Source: Malus domestica
Taxonomy: Eukaryota; Streptophyta; Magnoliopsida; Rosales; Rosaceae
Assembly: GCF_042453785.1 (NCBI RefSeq)
Contig: NC_091671.1
Location: 6,704,001 to 6,768,000, forward strand
Direction of reading: 5' to 3'
DNA: 64,000 nt
The notes beneath the pieces are model-generated. The model made no database searches, was not told the origin of the DNA, and saw only the letters and a list, made by a program, of their open reading frames with translations. How positions within the stretch are numbered: the first letter of the stretch is position 1; every line of letters begins with the position of its first letter. A program made the translations under genes and the position numbers. Shown in pieces: positions 36,758-48,153 of the stretch.

Positions 36758-38852
36758 ATTTTGTTTTTCCTTAGTCCAATATTAATCTCTGAGAATTTAG
36801 ATTAAGTCTGCATTCTTTGTCTCTACTTTGTTTTATAGCATTATAACCCATTTTTGTTAGCTTGAAAGGTGGCCTGATTTAAAGAAATGATTTTTTTTTT
36901 CTTTCTCTTTTTTATAAGGAGAACCAACTATTGGCTTCCCACGGCAGTCCACTCTTCTGTTTTAGGGGCCTGGAAGACTTACAGATGTATTTCAATCTTT
37001 TCCTAATCATCATCGTATAATTCACCTGCATCATAAATCAAACACAATACCTGCTTATAAAAACCATATATTTTAAGAGTGTGACAGATATATTTTCATT
37101 GAATTGTCTCCCAACGGCCGTTTCTGCCTATATATTATTACAACTACATTTGTGAAGACAACTGCACGGAGTAAACCTTATTATTTTATGAGTGTGACGG
37201 ATTGATGATATAGCATAGTTTCATACGCTTCCATAAAACAAATATTAAAACCGTTTAATTAGCCATCAAGAACAAGAAAAAAAAAGTAGTTTAGTTGCAT
37301 TGAGTTCAACGTTTCATTCCACACTCCTCCTCTCGTCTAACAGGGTCAGAGGCCACAATAATAAAATCCATAATTAACTCTCGAGGATTATTACTATATT
37401 CAATTTTCTATTAATTAGTGCGGAAGAATATTGCTCGGCTTCTTTGAAGAAGTCATTTTTCCTTGCGTGAGAAATCACAATACACGTGTATACTTATTGG
37501 AAAAATGAATACATATTATTTTGGAAAGTGTTTTTCGTACACTCATATTTATATCAGACAAACTATATTAATTTTTTGTCATTGATCTTCTTCAACTCAT
37601 TGGATCTGACCGTCGAAAATTGAGAGAGATATGAAAAGTAACAATGGGTGTGTAAATAACAATGCCCTTTATTTTTATTAAATGTGTACATTTTATTGCA
37701 TGAGCATGGATAATGGTTATTGATCTCTTATTAGAGGATATTAATGGTGTGTAATGTCGTATAATTGTCTTTGCGACTTTCTTTTTTCTTCAATCAGGTT
37801 GAAATCTCTAACAATATTTTTTAAAGAAGGTCCAATAAGGTTTATCTTATCTTCTTCGTGTACATATATATTTTAGTGATTCATTAATGAATATCGTAGT
37901 ATTTTATAAAATAAAAACTATTAAGTCTTACGACTTTCTTATTAAAAGGGAAATTCAAATTGCTCTGGTGGTTATGCTTTTTATTTCATCTCACTGCTTT
38001 TGGGTTCAAACCTTCTTCCCTTGCGTTAGTGTAGGACAATGTAGCATATCACTCGGTTTCTCCCTTAGTGTCAACTTGGTCCTTTCTCTTTTTTCTTTTA
38101 ATACAACGATGCATTTACACTAACTCACTAAAAGATGGGGGAATAAATTGGTTACAAACTCATTAATTACAAGATTCGAATATAAAATTTCCGACTTATA
38201 AGTGAAGACATATATGATGGTGTGGGGTTGTAGTTCAAGACTGTTACGGAGATTTTAAAGAGTGATAGCTATGAAACTAAGCACCTAGTTTTCTCTTCCT
38301 CTTTGGCAACTGAACTCTATGCACTAAGGTGTTCCTTGAATTTTCCATTGATGGTAGAGTCGAACTTACTTATGGCTGTTCAGTTACCATCTAAAGAGGA
38401 GGCCTGTCAAGCGGCAGAAGGAAATTATATGGATGAAGTCCATTGTCATCTGTAAGAACACAGCCTAGCAACAGCATCAACAGGAAGGGTATGTCACCAA
38501 GACCAGTTGTCAGAAGACGAGCATCCGTCTCAAAATTTGTTTACAAAGTCATTGTTTCTCTCATATTAATAAACACTTTTATAAAAATTAAGTTTAGTGA
38601 TGTAAATCATCCAACACATGACACAATTTAAATGAGATGTAACGCTCACGACCTAATCTGTGAGAGAGTGGATCGGCTAGTGGTTTCGACGTTGTAGTTC
38701 ATCATTTTGGGAGTCGAAACGACTTACAAAGATATTTCAGCATTTTTAGGCTATTATCATGTGATTTACGGGTGCCAAAAATCAAACTCAAAACATATCG
38801 TGTAAAATACAAGCTTAAAACTCCAACCCAACCATTGAGCCAAAAGAAGAAT

Positions 38853-39005
38853 GATGATCCTAAGGATCCTCAAATTATGTTCGTTCATCGTACATTGTGC
38901 AGCCAAAAATCATTTTAAATATTTTTATTTAAAATTATGATAAACAAACATGATTTGAAGATTCCCAAGATCCTCGTAAAGAGGATCCGAGAAGGTTCTC
39001 ATTCC
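38853..39005. repeat. Fold-back MITE-like repeat, family A (unit 1 copy)
   Basis: GGATCCTC-type inverted ends around 'gttcgttcatcgtacat' and an AT-rich tttatttaaaatt core. The homologous position in unit 2 is 45791-45985, so it was inserted before the segmental duplication. This copy is shortened relative to unit 2. Confidence 0.65.
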
Positions 39006-39060
39006 CAAAAGAAAATAGCTAAATAATAACTTATACGGTTGTGGTGTATGCATATAAATT

Positions 39061-39217
39061 TAAAGAAAACTAATGAAAAGAACTTGAAAACTTTGAGTTT
39101 TAATGATAAGGACAAAATAAAGAGTAAAGTGAATAGTACCAGGATTGACTTTTTAGGGTAAAAATGTGGTTTTTCATTAAAGTGAACAGTACTGGGAGCT
39201 TTTCGTTAAAATTCCCT
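39061..39217. repeat. Family B repeat, single copy, unit 1 only
   Basis: A copy of the 161-bp unit seen as a dimer in laccase intron 1. Unit 2 reads straight through from GTGTATGCATAT to TCACGCACCG (about 46027-46044), so this insertion is absent there. Confidence 0.65.
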
Positions 39218-39711
39218 ATAATTTATTCACACACTGTACTTCAAACGGCTATCGAAAACTCGGAATCTCCACCCTAACCCCACGGCAGAGCTTATGTTTA
39301 AGGGATCTGACCTTAAATCCAAAATATACGTCCACACACTGTAGGACCCGCACCGATGAGTCGATGACTTTGCTCATCATCCTCTGGGGACAAACCAACT
39401 GGCCACTTGCAAAATCTTTTCCGCCATAGGAGCATATATAATGGACCACCATACTCATCATTATACTGCCTTGGCCTCTCTTTTAGCCAATAACAGAGAA
39501 TTACGTTTAAGGGGCTTCATTAAATCCATCTGAATCTTTGCCAGTCTGCTCTTTGCTTCTCTGGTATGTAATGTTCTACCGAAATTTGGACAAAAAATTG
39601 ATGAAAAAGATTAACCCTTCTGTTTAATGCAGTTGCTGGGTTTGCGGCTTGATTCTTTGTGCATTTTGGGTGCACCCCAAACGGGCAAGAGCAAAAGAGA
39701 GTCCGGAAGCC

Positions 39712-42182
39712 ATGGCAGAAGATGATTTGCCCACCAAGGCAGCAGTAGCAGAAGAAAATGAAGTGTATACCAAAGATGGGACTGTGGATTTTCGTGGAAA
39801 CCCAGCAAAGAGAAATGCAACAGGAACCTGGAAAGCCTGCCCGTTTATCCTGGGTACTTTTTGAAGATCTCTAACTTGCACCCCATGAACTTTCGTACTG
39901 GAAACTGTATCAAATATTGGGTTTTTGTTTTTATTTTTATTTTTAATTAAGCTAATTTTTTTTTAATTGATGTTTTTGGGTTTGATTTGTGAGCAGGGAA
40001 TGAATGCTGTGAGAGGTTGGCATATTATGGGATGAGCTCAAATCTGGTGATTTATTTCAAGACTCAATTGAACCAGACGAGTGCTGCTGCTGCGAAAAAT
40101 AACTCGAATTGGGGTGGAACTTGCTACCTTACTCCATTGCTTGGAGCTTTTCTGGCTGATGCCTATTTGGGAAGATACAAGACTATTGCCTCTTTCTCAA
40201 TCATTTATGTCATTGTAAGTTCTTCTGCCTTCAAATTCTTACTTTAGTTTATTTCAATTTGAAAAAGTAGTTAGCCAGCTTGGTAACCATTTCGTAATGA
40301 GTTTTTAGTTTTTACGTTACAAATATAAGGAAAATATACGCGAGAAACGGGAGATAAAATTGAAAACTAAAAACTAAAAATGAAATGATTATCAAGCCGG
40401 CACTTCTATTTTGCTTATCCAAATTGATTTGCAGGTGGCCCCTTAAGTCAAATCATAGCTACTGCAGGGTTCCAACCATACCCTTTACCTTAATTTTTCC
40501 AAACATATGACCCTGGTTGCTGTTGGAGTTTGGTGTTGTTGCGTTTTTATCTTCTCCATCAATAGAAATTTACGGATTGTGTGATAATTTTCATAGGGGA
40601 TGACACTTTTGACAATGTCAGCAGCGGTCCCGGGCATGAAACCAACCTGTGTTAGCAAAGATGTTTGCCATGCAAATGGTGGACAAACTGCAGCAACTTT
40701 CATAGCGCTTTACCTAATAGCGCTGGGCACGGGTGGGATTAAGCCGTGTGTCTCGTCCTATGGAGCAGACCAGTTTGATGATGACGATGAGGTTGAAAAG
40801 AAGCACAAGGGTTCCTTCTTCAACTGGTTCTATTTTTCCATCAATGTTGGTGCTATGATTGCTAGTTCTGTGTTGGTGTGGATACAAGACAACGTGGGTT
40901 GGGAATGGGGTTTTGGCGTTCCAGCAGTGGCAATGGCTATTGCTGTGCTGAGTTTCTTTTCGGGGACTCGGTTGTATAGGAATCAGAAGCCTGGAGGTAG
41001 TCCTTTGACACGCATAATTCAGGTGATTGTGGCATCTATTAGAAATTACAAGGTGAAAGTACCGGAAGACAAGTCCCTTTTGTATGAGACTGCAGATGCA
41101 GAATCTTCCATCCAAGGAAGCCGCAAGCTTGATCACACAAATGAATTCAGGTTAGTTTTTCAACTGAAAAATCTTCGTTACTTGTAAAAGTTAATTTTGC
41201 TAAGATGGTAGTAAGGCTCACTTCAGTTGAGTAATCAAACTATAAGATTGAGAGTTCTTTTTTCTCTAGCATTAGAGCGAACGAATAGTGGTTTTGTAGT
41301 TTTACTTTCGTTGTTGCTGTTCTGTTGGCCTGAAATTTACTGCGCAGGTTCTTCGACAAAGCAGCAGTGGAGGTACAAGGTGATCATACAAAGGACTCGA
41401 AAAGCCCATGGAGACTCAGTACAGTTACCCAAGTGGAGGAGCTAAAATCAATCATAAGGCTGCTTCCCATATGGGCCACTGGTATCATCTTTGCTGCAGT
41501 CTACAGTCAGATGAGCAACTTCTTTGTGTTGCAAGGCACCCTCATGGATATTCGTGTTGGCCGCTCTAACTTTGAAATCCCAGCAGCATCTCTTTCCATC
41601 TTTGACACCCTAAGTGTCATTTTTTGGGTCCCAATATACGATCGAATCATTGTCCCAGCAGCTAGAAAATACACCGGTCACAAGAATGGCCTAACTACAC
41701 TCCAAAGGATGGGCATTGGCCTCTTCATCTCCATATTCTCCATGGTCTGTGCTGCAGTTTTGGAACTCATCAGACTCCGAAGTGTTCGACAGAACAACTA
41801 TTACACACGCGAGCACATGCCCATGTCAGTCTTTTGGCAAGTACCTCAGTATTTCCTCATAGGAGCTGCAGAAGTTTTCACATTCATAGGACAGCTGGAG
41901 TTTTTCTATGATCAAGCCCCAGACGCCATGAGGAGCCTGTGTTCTGCTCTCTCACTCTCCACCATTGCACTAGGAAACTACTTCAACTCTATTCTTGTCA
42001 CCATCGTCACCAAAAGGACTACAAAGAACGGCAACCCTGGATGGATACCGAACAATTTGAACTACGGACACCTTGATTATTTCTTCTGGCTATTGGCAGT
42101 GCTGAGTGTTCTTAACCTTGGAGTATACCTCTTCATTGCCAAGTGGTACACGTATAAAAAGACAGTCGGGAGTCTGCGTTGA
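39712..42182 (+). CDS. NPF8: NPF8/PTR1-type peptide transporter, copy 2 (4 exons, 582 aa)
   Basis: Proton-coupled oligopeptide transporter of the same type as copy 1. Exons are 39712-39853, 39997-40214, 40597-41150 and 41348-42182, all GT-AG, total 1749 nt with stop. It begins [16 protein letters not shown] and keeps [15 protein letters not shown] (ExxER motif), the [21 protein letters not shown] helix-loop, [10 protein letters not shown] and [17 protein letters not shown]. Conserved residues typical of NPF8 are all present, so this copy looks functional. A probable 5' leader intron runs from 39564 (CTG|GTATGT) to 39632 (TAATGCAG|TTGC), 80 bp before the ATG. Introns are short and lack insertions, so this copy gives the empty sites used to date unit 2 insertions. 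Confidence 0.94.
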
Positions 42183-43192
42183 TCGCGAAAAGAAGTGATA
42201 CCATACGAAGCTGTTTCTGTCCCATGGTGATTTTTAAGTTTTACTTGGGTCTTCAATCACTTGTATATTTGTCTTGTGTATGCAATTCTGTTAAACGTGG
42301 GTGTTCTTATGAAGCAAGAATGGTTAAAAATGGAGTGAATTACAAGTCAATCTTTACACTTTTGTGCAGTTGATAAGGGAGTAGGGCTACAATACTTAGA
42401 ATCATTAAACAGTTTGCCAGTCGGCCACTGCTACAGAGTCTTCTTTGATCCAATTCAACGGCAACGGCTATTCAATCTTCTTTGGTTGTCGTTGGATTAG
42501 ATCCAAAAGCAACTTTTAGTGACTGTATTCAACTTATAGATAGTTTTTTCAGTGTGTTTGAACACGGCCTTGTATACCAAGTATCATAATGCAAGTGGTT
42601 GGATTTTGACTTGTATTATGACACGTGGATCGTGTTCTTAGCACACTAAAAAAATTTCTCCAATATTTAGGAGTATTGTAGAGTTTTTGGTTTATAAGAT
42701 AACCATTCTCTCCAAACATTTGTGTTTTGAAATAGGGGAAACCCTCAATCGGAAAAGTTAGGACTAGAGAATAAGATCAATTAATTTGTAGTTTTTTAGG
42801 CATTGCATTACTGACTGTAGTGTGGGAGTCACATGGTTTTTATATTCTGTATGTATAAGCAAACGCATGAATATCATTTGAGGCCTGTCATTTAACATGT
42901 GCCATGTAGAATAAGAAATTATCGAATAATTCATGTACTCGTTCTAATTAAGTAAACATGTGACACGTGTTATGCCTTGTTTGCTGTTTTTCATTTTTGG
43001 GTTTCTTGGTTGGTGGGTCATATAAACCCGGCTCAGTTGTCATAACTAAAGACGTAGCCCAATTCTCTCTTTACCCTCAAACAAAAGCCATTTGAGGCCC
43101 TTCATCTAACGTGTACCATGTGAATCTCCCTGGTAATTTAGTTTCGACTAGGAGCAAGATTACAGAAAACTAAGAGATTTGAACGATCGCAA
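42183..43192. other. NPF copy 2 downstream spacer with a hairpin MITE
   Basis: 3' flank of NPF copy 2 and 5' flank of the next gene, collinear with 56074-57101. It contains a fold-back element at 42550-42648 (ends CAGTGTG / CACACTA) matching 56461-56568. No gene is seen. Confidence 0.6.
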
Positions 43193-43831
43193 ATGGTTCT
43201 CAAACGCTATCAGGATGCTAAAGCAGGTAATAGTTTGATCAACCTCATGTGTTGCATTTCCGCAATTTGTGATTCTCTTTCGAATTTTCTTACAACCCTC
43301 CAACTGTTTGATCAAATGCCTCAGTGAAATGCACTAACCCTTTCTTCCGTTTTGAATGCGCTAATTTCAGGATACCAATTGGCCAAATCGTTCAATGCCG
43401 AGAAGTACTTGAGAAAAGTGGGATTGGGCAAAGAAGACTACTACTTCTGGAAGCAAATAGGCAAGGCATTGGTATGCACATACACGCTCTTCGGCGTGGC
43501 CTGGCTCTACAACGAGAAATCGCCACTTGGGTGGTGGACGCTGAAGCCTAGGCCCAAGGAAGAGAGAGAGCTAGCACACCTGTACGAGCGTCGCGAGTTC
43601 CCATACCCTGGGGATGAGGAAGCCATGGAAGAGTTTGTTGCCAAGGGGGGAATGATCGGCACGACAATTGGTCCGAAAGGGTTTGTCGAGACAGACAAAG
43701 ATGCGTTTAACTATCAGAAGGAGCTGCAGAAGAAGAAGCTGGAGCAGGAAGCTCAGAAGCTGTGGGTGAGGATGAAGAATGAGGTCATTTCGGAGCTTCA
43801 AGAGAAGGGCTACGTCGTTGAAGCTGAGTGA
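43193..43831 (+). CDS. Conserved plant protein of unknown function, unit 1 copy (2 exons, 164 aa)
   Basis: Exon 1 (43193-43226) encodes MVLKRYQDAKA and exon 2 (43371-43831) continues GYQLAKSFNAEKYLRKVG, joined in phase 1 by GT-AG. The 164-aa product has one hydrophobic stretch (ALVCTYTLFGVAWLY), then a basic, Trp/Pro-containing segment, and a C-terminal Lys/Glu-rich helix (QKELQKKKLEQEAQKLW) likely to form a coiled coil. The single hydrophobic segment suggests a small membrane-anchored protein, possibly organellar; that is inference. I do not recognise the family by name. It is almost identical to the unit 2 copy, and the coding frame is kept despite diverged flanks, which argues for a real gene. 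It faces the OCTOPUS-like fragment tail to tail. Confidence 0.85.
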
Positions 43832-44251
43832 AATTTGTAAAAGTTGGCATGGCTACGTGAAAGTTTATGACGTTTGTGTGTAAAAGTGATTACTGTTCAC
43901 ATTGCTTTTGGATAAAAGCACTTTGTGAGTTCTTGCTCAAGAATTGTTGTGAGATAAATGTACAAGACCTTGAATAATTTTATGGAATTCTCATTATTGT
44001 TTTAACAAAACCCTACTAAGCAAAAGCGCCTCGCAAAGAAACAAGGGACAAACACACTGCTCTGACCAAGATGTCTGGTCTGCGTCTGCTTCTCGTTCAT
44101 TGAACTAGAGTGAACCAATGATTTCAAAGATAAATTGCCTTATTGGCAATTTTGGCATTGTTAGGAAAAAAACATGTTAGAGGGGAAGTGTGTGTTCCTC
44201 ATAAAAGAAGAAAATACATTTATATTCGGCTCTACAACATAACGAATACAT

Positions 44252-45137
44252 CTACAAGACATTCTTGGGCAGAGATTGTGAGTTGTTGCCTGGCCTGCTC
44301 TTCCCGATTCGCTCCTCCGGTAGCTCCTCAGTGGCGTCAAGTAAAACCGCAGCAACCCGTGATCGAGATTGATTGGTGAATACCGAGCACTCTTGTTCCT
44401 CAGCAGAGTCTTGACTTCATTGCATTTGTTTTCCACCCCAACACCATTCACATTGCTAAACAAGCCAACCATTTTGCACTGGTTCCGGCAGCTGACGCTG
44501 TAACTCCGAATCAGCTTCTGACTCACGGATGCGTTGGCTTCTTCTCCACTGGCAACCCTCCTCAGCTTTTGCCAAGAATCCGCGGATTCTGCATCCACGC
44601 ATTTCTTCTCGCTTCTCCTCTGCATCAAACCCCAAAAACTCCACTTCTTGTGCCGCCTATTTGGCTTTTGCTGATCAACATCAACTCCATTGGTTGATTC
44701 CGAAGCAGCATTTTTACAAACAGGTTCACTGCCAATACTAACGCCGCCGCAGCTCTCTTCCGCACGCTCATCATCTTCAGCAGGTTTCGACTTCGGATTC
44801 GAACCCATCGAACTCATCAATTCCTTCTCTGTAATCAGCAGCTTGGCCCCATAGAACAACTCTGAAGTGGCAGGGGAGACTCTGGCATTTGATCCCAACT
44901 TCAGCTCGTCAACCTCCGCAGCCAAGGATCGATCGAAACTCGGCCGTTCGAAGCTCCGCCGCCGCTGCGAATTGTAATAGTCTTTGGTCTGAGCTGACCC
45001 GCCTGGATTTCGCTCCCAGTTTTCTTCCACAACCAAAACCATCCGGGTCAGCCTCGGCTGGGCGGCTCTCGGACCCAAATACCCGTCCCAAGAAGGCCGA
45101 GGCTCGTCCATTGACATCCGACCCGGATCCTGATCTA
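44252..45137 (-). pseudogene. 5'-truncated OCTOPUS-like (DUF740) gene, unit 1
   Basis: Matches the 3' part of the intact gene at 58216-59742, from DPDPGRMSMDE to the C-terminus. Roughly the first 210 codons and the promoter are absent because the duplication breakpoint at about 45137 falls inside the gene. A 1-bp deletion in the last ~20 codons replaces the normal end (GKGRPGNNSQSLPKNVL) with a different tail that reads on to 44161. Otherwise the frame stays open, with its first ATG at 45117 (MSMDEPRPSWDGYLG). Expression would need a new promoter from the adjoining unit 2 start. Most likely a pseudogene. Confidence 0.85.
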
Positions 45138-45790
45138 AGATCTCCGACTTATAAGTAAAGACATATACGATGGTGTGGGGTTGTAGTTCAAGACTGTTAT
45201 GGAGATTTGAAAGAGTGATAGCTATGAAATGAAGCACCTAGTTTGCTCTTCCTCTTTGGCAACTGAACTCTATGCAGTAATGTGTTTCTTGAATTTTCCA
45301 TAGATGGTAGAGTCGAACTTACTTATGGCTGTTCAGTTACCATCTAAAGAGGAGGTCTGTCAAGCAGCAGAAGGAAATTATATGGATGAAGTCCATTGTC
45401 ATCTGTAAGAACACACCCTAGCAACAGCATCAACAGGAAGGGTATGTCACCAAGACCGGTTGTCAGAAGACAAGAGCATCCGTCTCAAAATTTGTTTACA
45501 AAGTCATTGTTTCTCTCACATTAATAAATACTTTATTTATAAAAATTAAGTTTAGTGATGTAAATCATCCCAACACATGACACACTTTAAATGGGATGTA
45601 ACGCTCACGGATCGGCTAGTGGTTTCAACATTGTAGTTCATTTTTATGGAAGACGAAAAGACTTATAAAGATATTTCAGTATTTTTAGGCTATCATCATG
45701 TGATTCACTGATGCCAAAAATCAAACTCAAAACATGCCGTGTAAAATACAAGCTTGAAACTCCAACTTAACCACTGAGCCAAAAGAAAAA

Positions 45791-45985
45791 TGAGGATTCT
45801 GGAGATCCTCAAATCGTGTTCGTTCATCGTACATCGTGCAGCCAGAAATCATATTAAATATTGTTATTTAAAATTAAACATAAACAATACCTGACGAAAA
45901 TTGACCACACAATGTATGATAAACGGACACAATTTAAGAATTTCCAAAATCCTCACAAAGAGGATTAGAAGAAGATCCTCATTCC
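45791..45985. repeat. Fold-back MITE-like repeat, family A (unit 2 copy)
   Basis: About 195 bp with inverted arms containing 'gttcgttcatcgtacat' and its mirror 'atgtatgataaacg', and GAGGAT/ATCCTC ends. It matches 38853-39005 and 61146-61345. The arms could fold into a long hairpin. Confidence 0.7.
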
Positions 45986-46100
45986 CAAAAGAAAATAGCT
46001 AAATAATAACTTATATGGTTGTCGTGTATGCATATTCACGCACCGTACTTCAAACGGCTATCGATGACTTGGAATCTCCACCCTAACCCCACAGCACAGC

Positions 46101-46867
46101 AGACAAGAACTATTTCATTCCGAATTAAGACCTAAGAATCTTCGCAATTCTGGAATGAATCAATGGACAAATTGGTTAAGGAGTCATTATCAATATCAAA
46201 TTGATGTATCTCAAATTAAATGGACTAGAGTAGTACCACAAAAATGGCGAAATATATTGAACTGTATAGCTCAAAATAAAGATTTATATAATCCATGAAT
46301 ATTGATATGTATATTCCATAAAAAAAAAATTAAAAAATTTATCTTAATTAATTGTTTCTGAGTCACTGGTTCTTATTTCTTTTCTTTTGAAAGGGGTCGG
46401 TTAATAAAAAAAATTAAGATATATAAAATAAAACTTAAATAGAATTTTCTCTTTACAATGGGATTTTAGGGAGACCTTGGCTAATAAAGCTAGATACTGT
46501 CACTTCCGTCAAGTACCAAAAAATCTGATTCCGCATCCCCGGGAAGAGGAGTAAGAGAAATCAAGTTTGACTAGGCCGCATCTCGACGATGAACTGTGCA
46601 AGTATTATAGGAATAAAAGGGGAAGACGAAACATAAATTGTGGATCAACTAAGCCCTCTCGGGGACTTGTTTAAGAATAAGAAAGAGGAATCTCATGTAA
46701 ATACCATGGTATAGGGTTTGATCCTATTCATGGGGATTCCGTAAAAATTCCATTCCAAAGAGAGTAAGTTCGAAAGAATTGGGATTTTTTGGAGATTGGA
46801 TGCAGTTACTAATTCATGATCTGGCATGTACAAAATGAAAACTTCATTCTCTATTCTACGAGAATTT
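46101..46867 (+). other. Plastid DNA insertion (NUPT): ycf1 and ndhB pieces
   Basis: Absent from the matching place in unit 1 (near 39296). The first ~200 bp translate as a degraded ycf1/Tic214 segment ([28 protein letters not shown]). The last part (46815-46867) is the start of plastid ndhB (MIWHVQNENFIL, then STR), preceded by AT-rich non-coding sequence that fits an ndhB upstream region. In plastid genomes ycf1 and ndhB are not adjacent, so the insert is composite or rearranged. About 19 bp of unit sequence (46868-46887) separate it from the next insertion. It is non-functional nuclear-integrated organelle DNA. Confidence 0.8.
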
Positions 46868-47440
46868 CAAGGAATCTGTCCTTAAATTATCACAAATGAT
46901 CTCTGAAATTGATCTACACAATCAAGACAGTTCCTGAAATTGAAAATCGATCAATGTAGTCCCTGAAAATGCATGTCACAAATCAATGTGGTCATTCCGT
47001 CATAATTTCGTTAAAAATTCTGTTAAATGCTGATGTGGCACATAAATGAGTCCTACAAATTTAATTAAATATTATTATGTGAATAAAAAACAATTGTTAT
47101 TTTTTATAATTAAAATCTTAAAAAAAAAAGAAAAAGAAGGAGATGATTTCATGATCTTCTTCACCTCCCATCCTCCCACTACAGCCCCCACCCCACCCCT
47201 CCCTCTCTCCCATGAATGAGGATATAGTTAAAAAAAGGAAGGTTTAATAAAACACTTCTGGTACGGTTCACTTTTAACGAAAAATCACATTTTTTACCTT
47301 TAACTGTCGTTATTTACTATACCTTTAAAAATTACTTTTCGTGAAAAGGTAATTTTTTTTAAACTTTTCGTTAGTTTTCCTTTAAAAATATCCTTCAACT
47401 TGAACTAGTGAAGTGACAGAAAAATTGAAAAGTCATTTAC

Positions 47441-47720
47441 CTGGAGCTTTGTCAATATGTGTGCAATAATATCATCTCTGGCTAAACCAAGGACTCGGCA
47501 AGCAAGTGCACGGAGACAGTCCAGTGCTGCAGGAGGAGAATATATGCATGGGTGGAGGAGATGCAGAAGAACCTTTACACCATTGTTGGCGTTAACAGAT
47601 TCCCTTGCTTGGCGGTAGCCTTGCTCCAATTGTGCAGCCATGCCTGCACAACCTGCCCCAACTCCTAAAGATATTCGGCGATAGCCTTGCTCTAACTGGG
47701 TTTGTTGAAGCTGCAACTTC
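47441..47720 (-). pseudogene. Captured exon resembling DCAF1 (DDB1-CUL4-associated factor 1)
   Basis: The minus strand translates with MAAQLEQGYRQARE, then VNANNGVKVLLHLL, IYSPPAALDCLRALACRVL and LARDDIIAHILTKLQ. I recall this as the armadillo-like region of plant DCAF1, a CUL4-DDB1 ubiquitin-ligase substrate receptor. After LTKLQ comes CAG|GTAAAT, an exon end with its donor site retained, so a genomic rather than spliced piece was captured. LEQGYR appears twice, suggesting a small internal duplication. One Leu expected in CRVLLGLARDD is missing. It is only an exon-sized fragment inside a transposon. Confidence 0.65.
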
Positions 47721-47762
47721 GTGGGAGAGAGGGAGGGGTGGGGTGGGGGCTGTAGTGGGAGG

Positions 47763-48153
47763 TGTTAGTATGTAAGTTGTTAAGCTGATTAGTAAACATT
47801 ACAAGATTGTTATGTGTGTCATGTCTCAGCTCATAGGCTGAGCTATTGTGTAAAATTGTGATGTGTTGATTAAGTCTCATAGGGCTTATCATTTGACAAG
47901 TGTCTTGATCTTAAGATAGGTTGTAATGGTTGGTTGAGATTGAATTGAGGTTATATCTCTCTCTCTCTCATCTTTGTCATCAGTTAAATGTCTCTTCGGG
48001 TTGTTATGCCCAGTATGCAATACAATGATAGAAGTTGAAAGGTTATGCTCTGTGTTTGTGCTTTCTCTCTGATTTCATCTTCTAAATCCTTACAAACATT
48101 TCTCTCAAATACTGTTAGACTTAGTTATATAGTTGTGTAGCTGGATTCCAACA
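47763..48153. mobile_element. Solo LTR within the Pack-MULE right arm
   Basis: A 391-bp insert with TG...CA ends (TGTTAGTATG to GGATTCCAACA), flanked by a perfect 5-bp repeat GGAGG (47758-47762 and 48154-48158). Removing it restores continuity of the right inverted repeat. It contains a CT-rich tract near 47960. The parent LTR family is not identified. Confidence 0.75.

Larger units (their letters stand above)
34753..38189. other. Intergenic with transposon traces
   Basis: No host gene recognised. It contains a tiny Copia integrase trace (35609-35643) and a MITE-like element (36531-36757), both listed separately. A tRNA-like patch near 37950-38120 was considered and rejected. Confidence 0.55.
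38190..45137 (+). repeat. Tandem segmental duplication, unit 1
   Basis: Unit 1 starts near TTCCGACTTATAAGTG and runs through an NPF8 transporter, the unknown 164-aa gene and the 3' part of an OCTOPUS-like gene. The same order repeats directly in 45138-59095. The opening ~850 bp (38190-39060) pair with 45147-46040. At 45.14 kb the OCTOPUS-like sequence stops at GATCCTGATCT and the unit-start sequence begins again. Comparing about 165 bp of OCTOPUS-like 3' sequence by eye gives near 5% difference, so the duplication seems older than the ~2%-diverged Copia element in unit 2. Confidence 0.88.

Noticed and set aside
37950-38120. tRNA/SINE-like patch with GGTTCAAACC (B-box-like) and an A-box-like TGGTGGTTATGC
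   Set aside because: No cloverleaf could be drawn, ends are undefined and no second copy was seen in the window.
40714-41136. 140-aa open frame antisense to NPF exon 3 (also 54640-55062)
   Set aside because: It is the shadow of a highly conserved coding exon and appears in each paralogue for that reason alone.
45138-45237. Upstream extension of the truncated OCTOPUS-like frame to 45237
   Set aside because: The codon there is GTG, not ATG; the first ATG is 45117. The extension is unit-start sequence that happens to be open.
46125-46315. Possible nuclear gene with ycf1 similarity
   Set aside because: Short, with a stop, no promoter or intron structure, and adjacent to an ndhB fragment; better explained as inserted plastid DNA.
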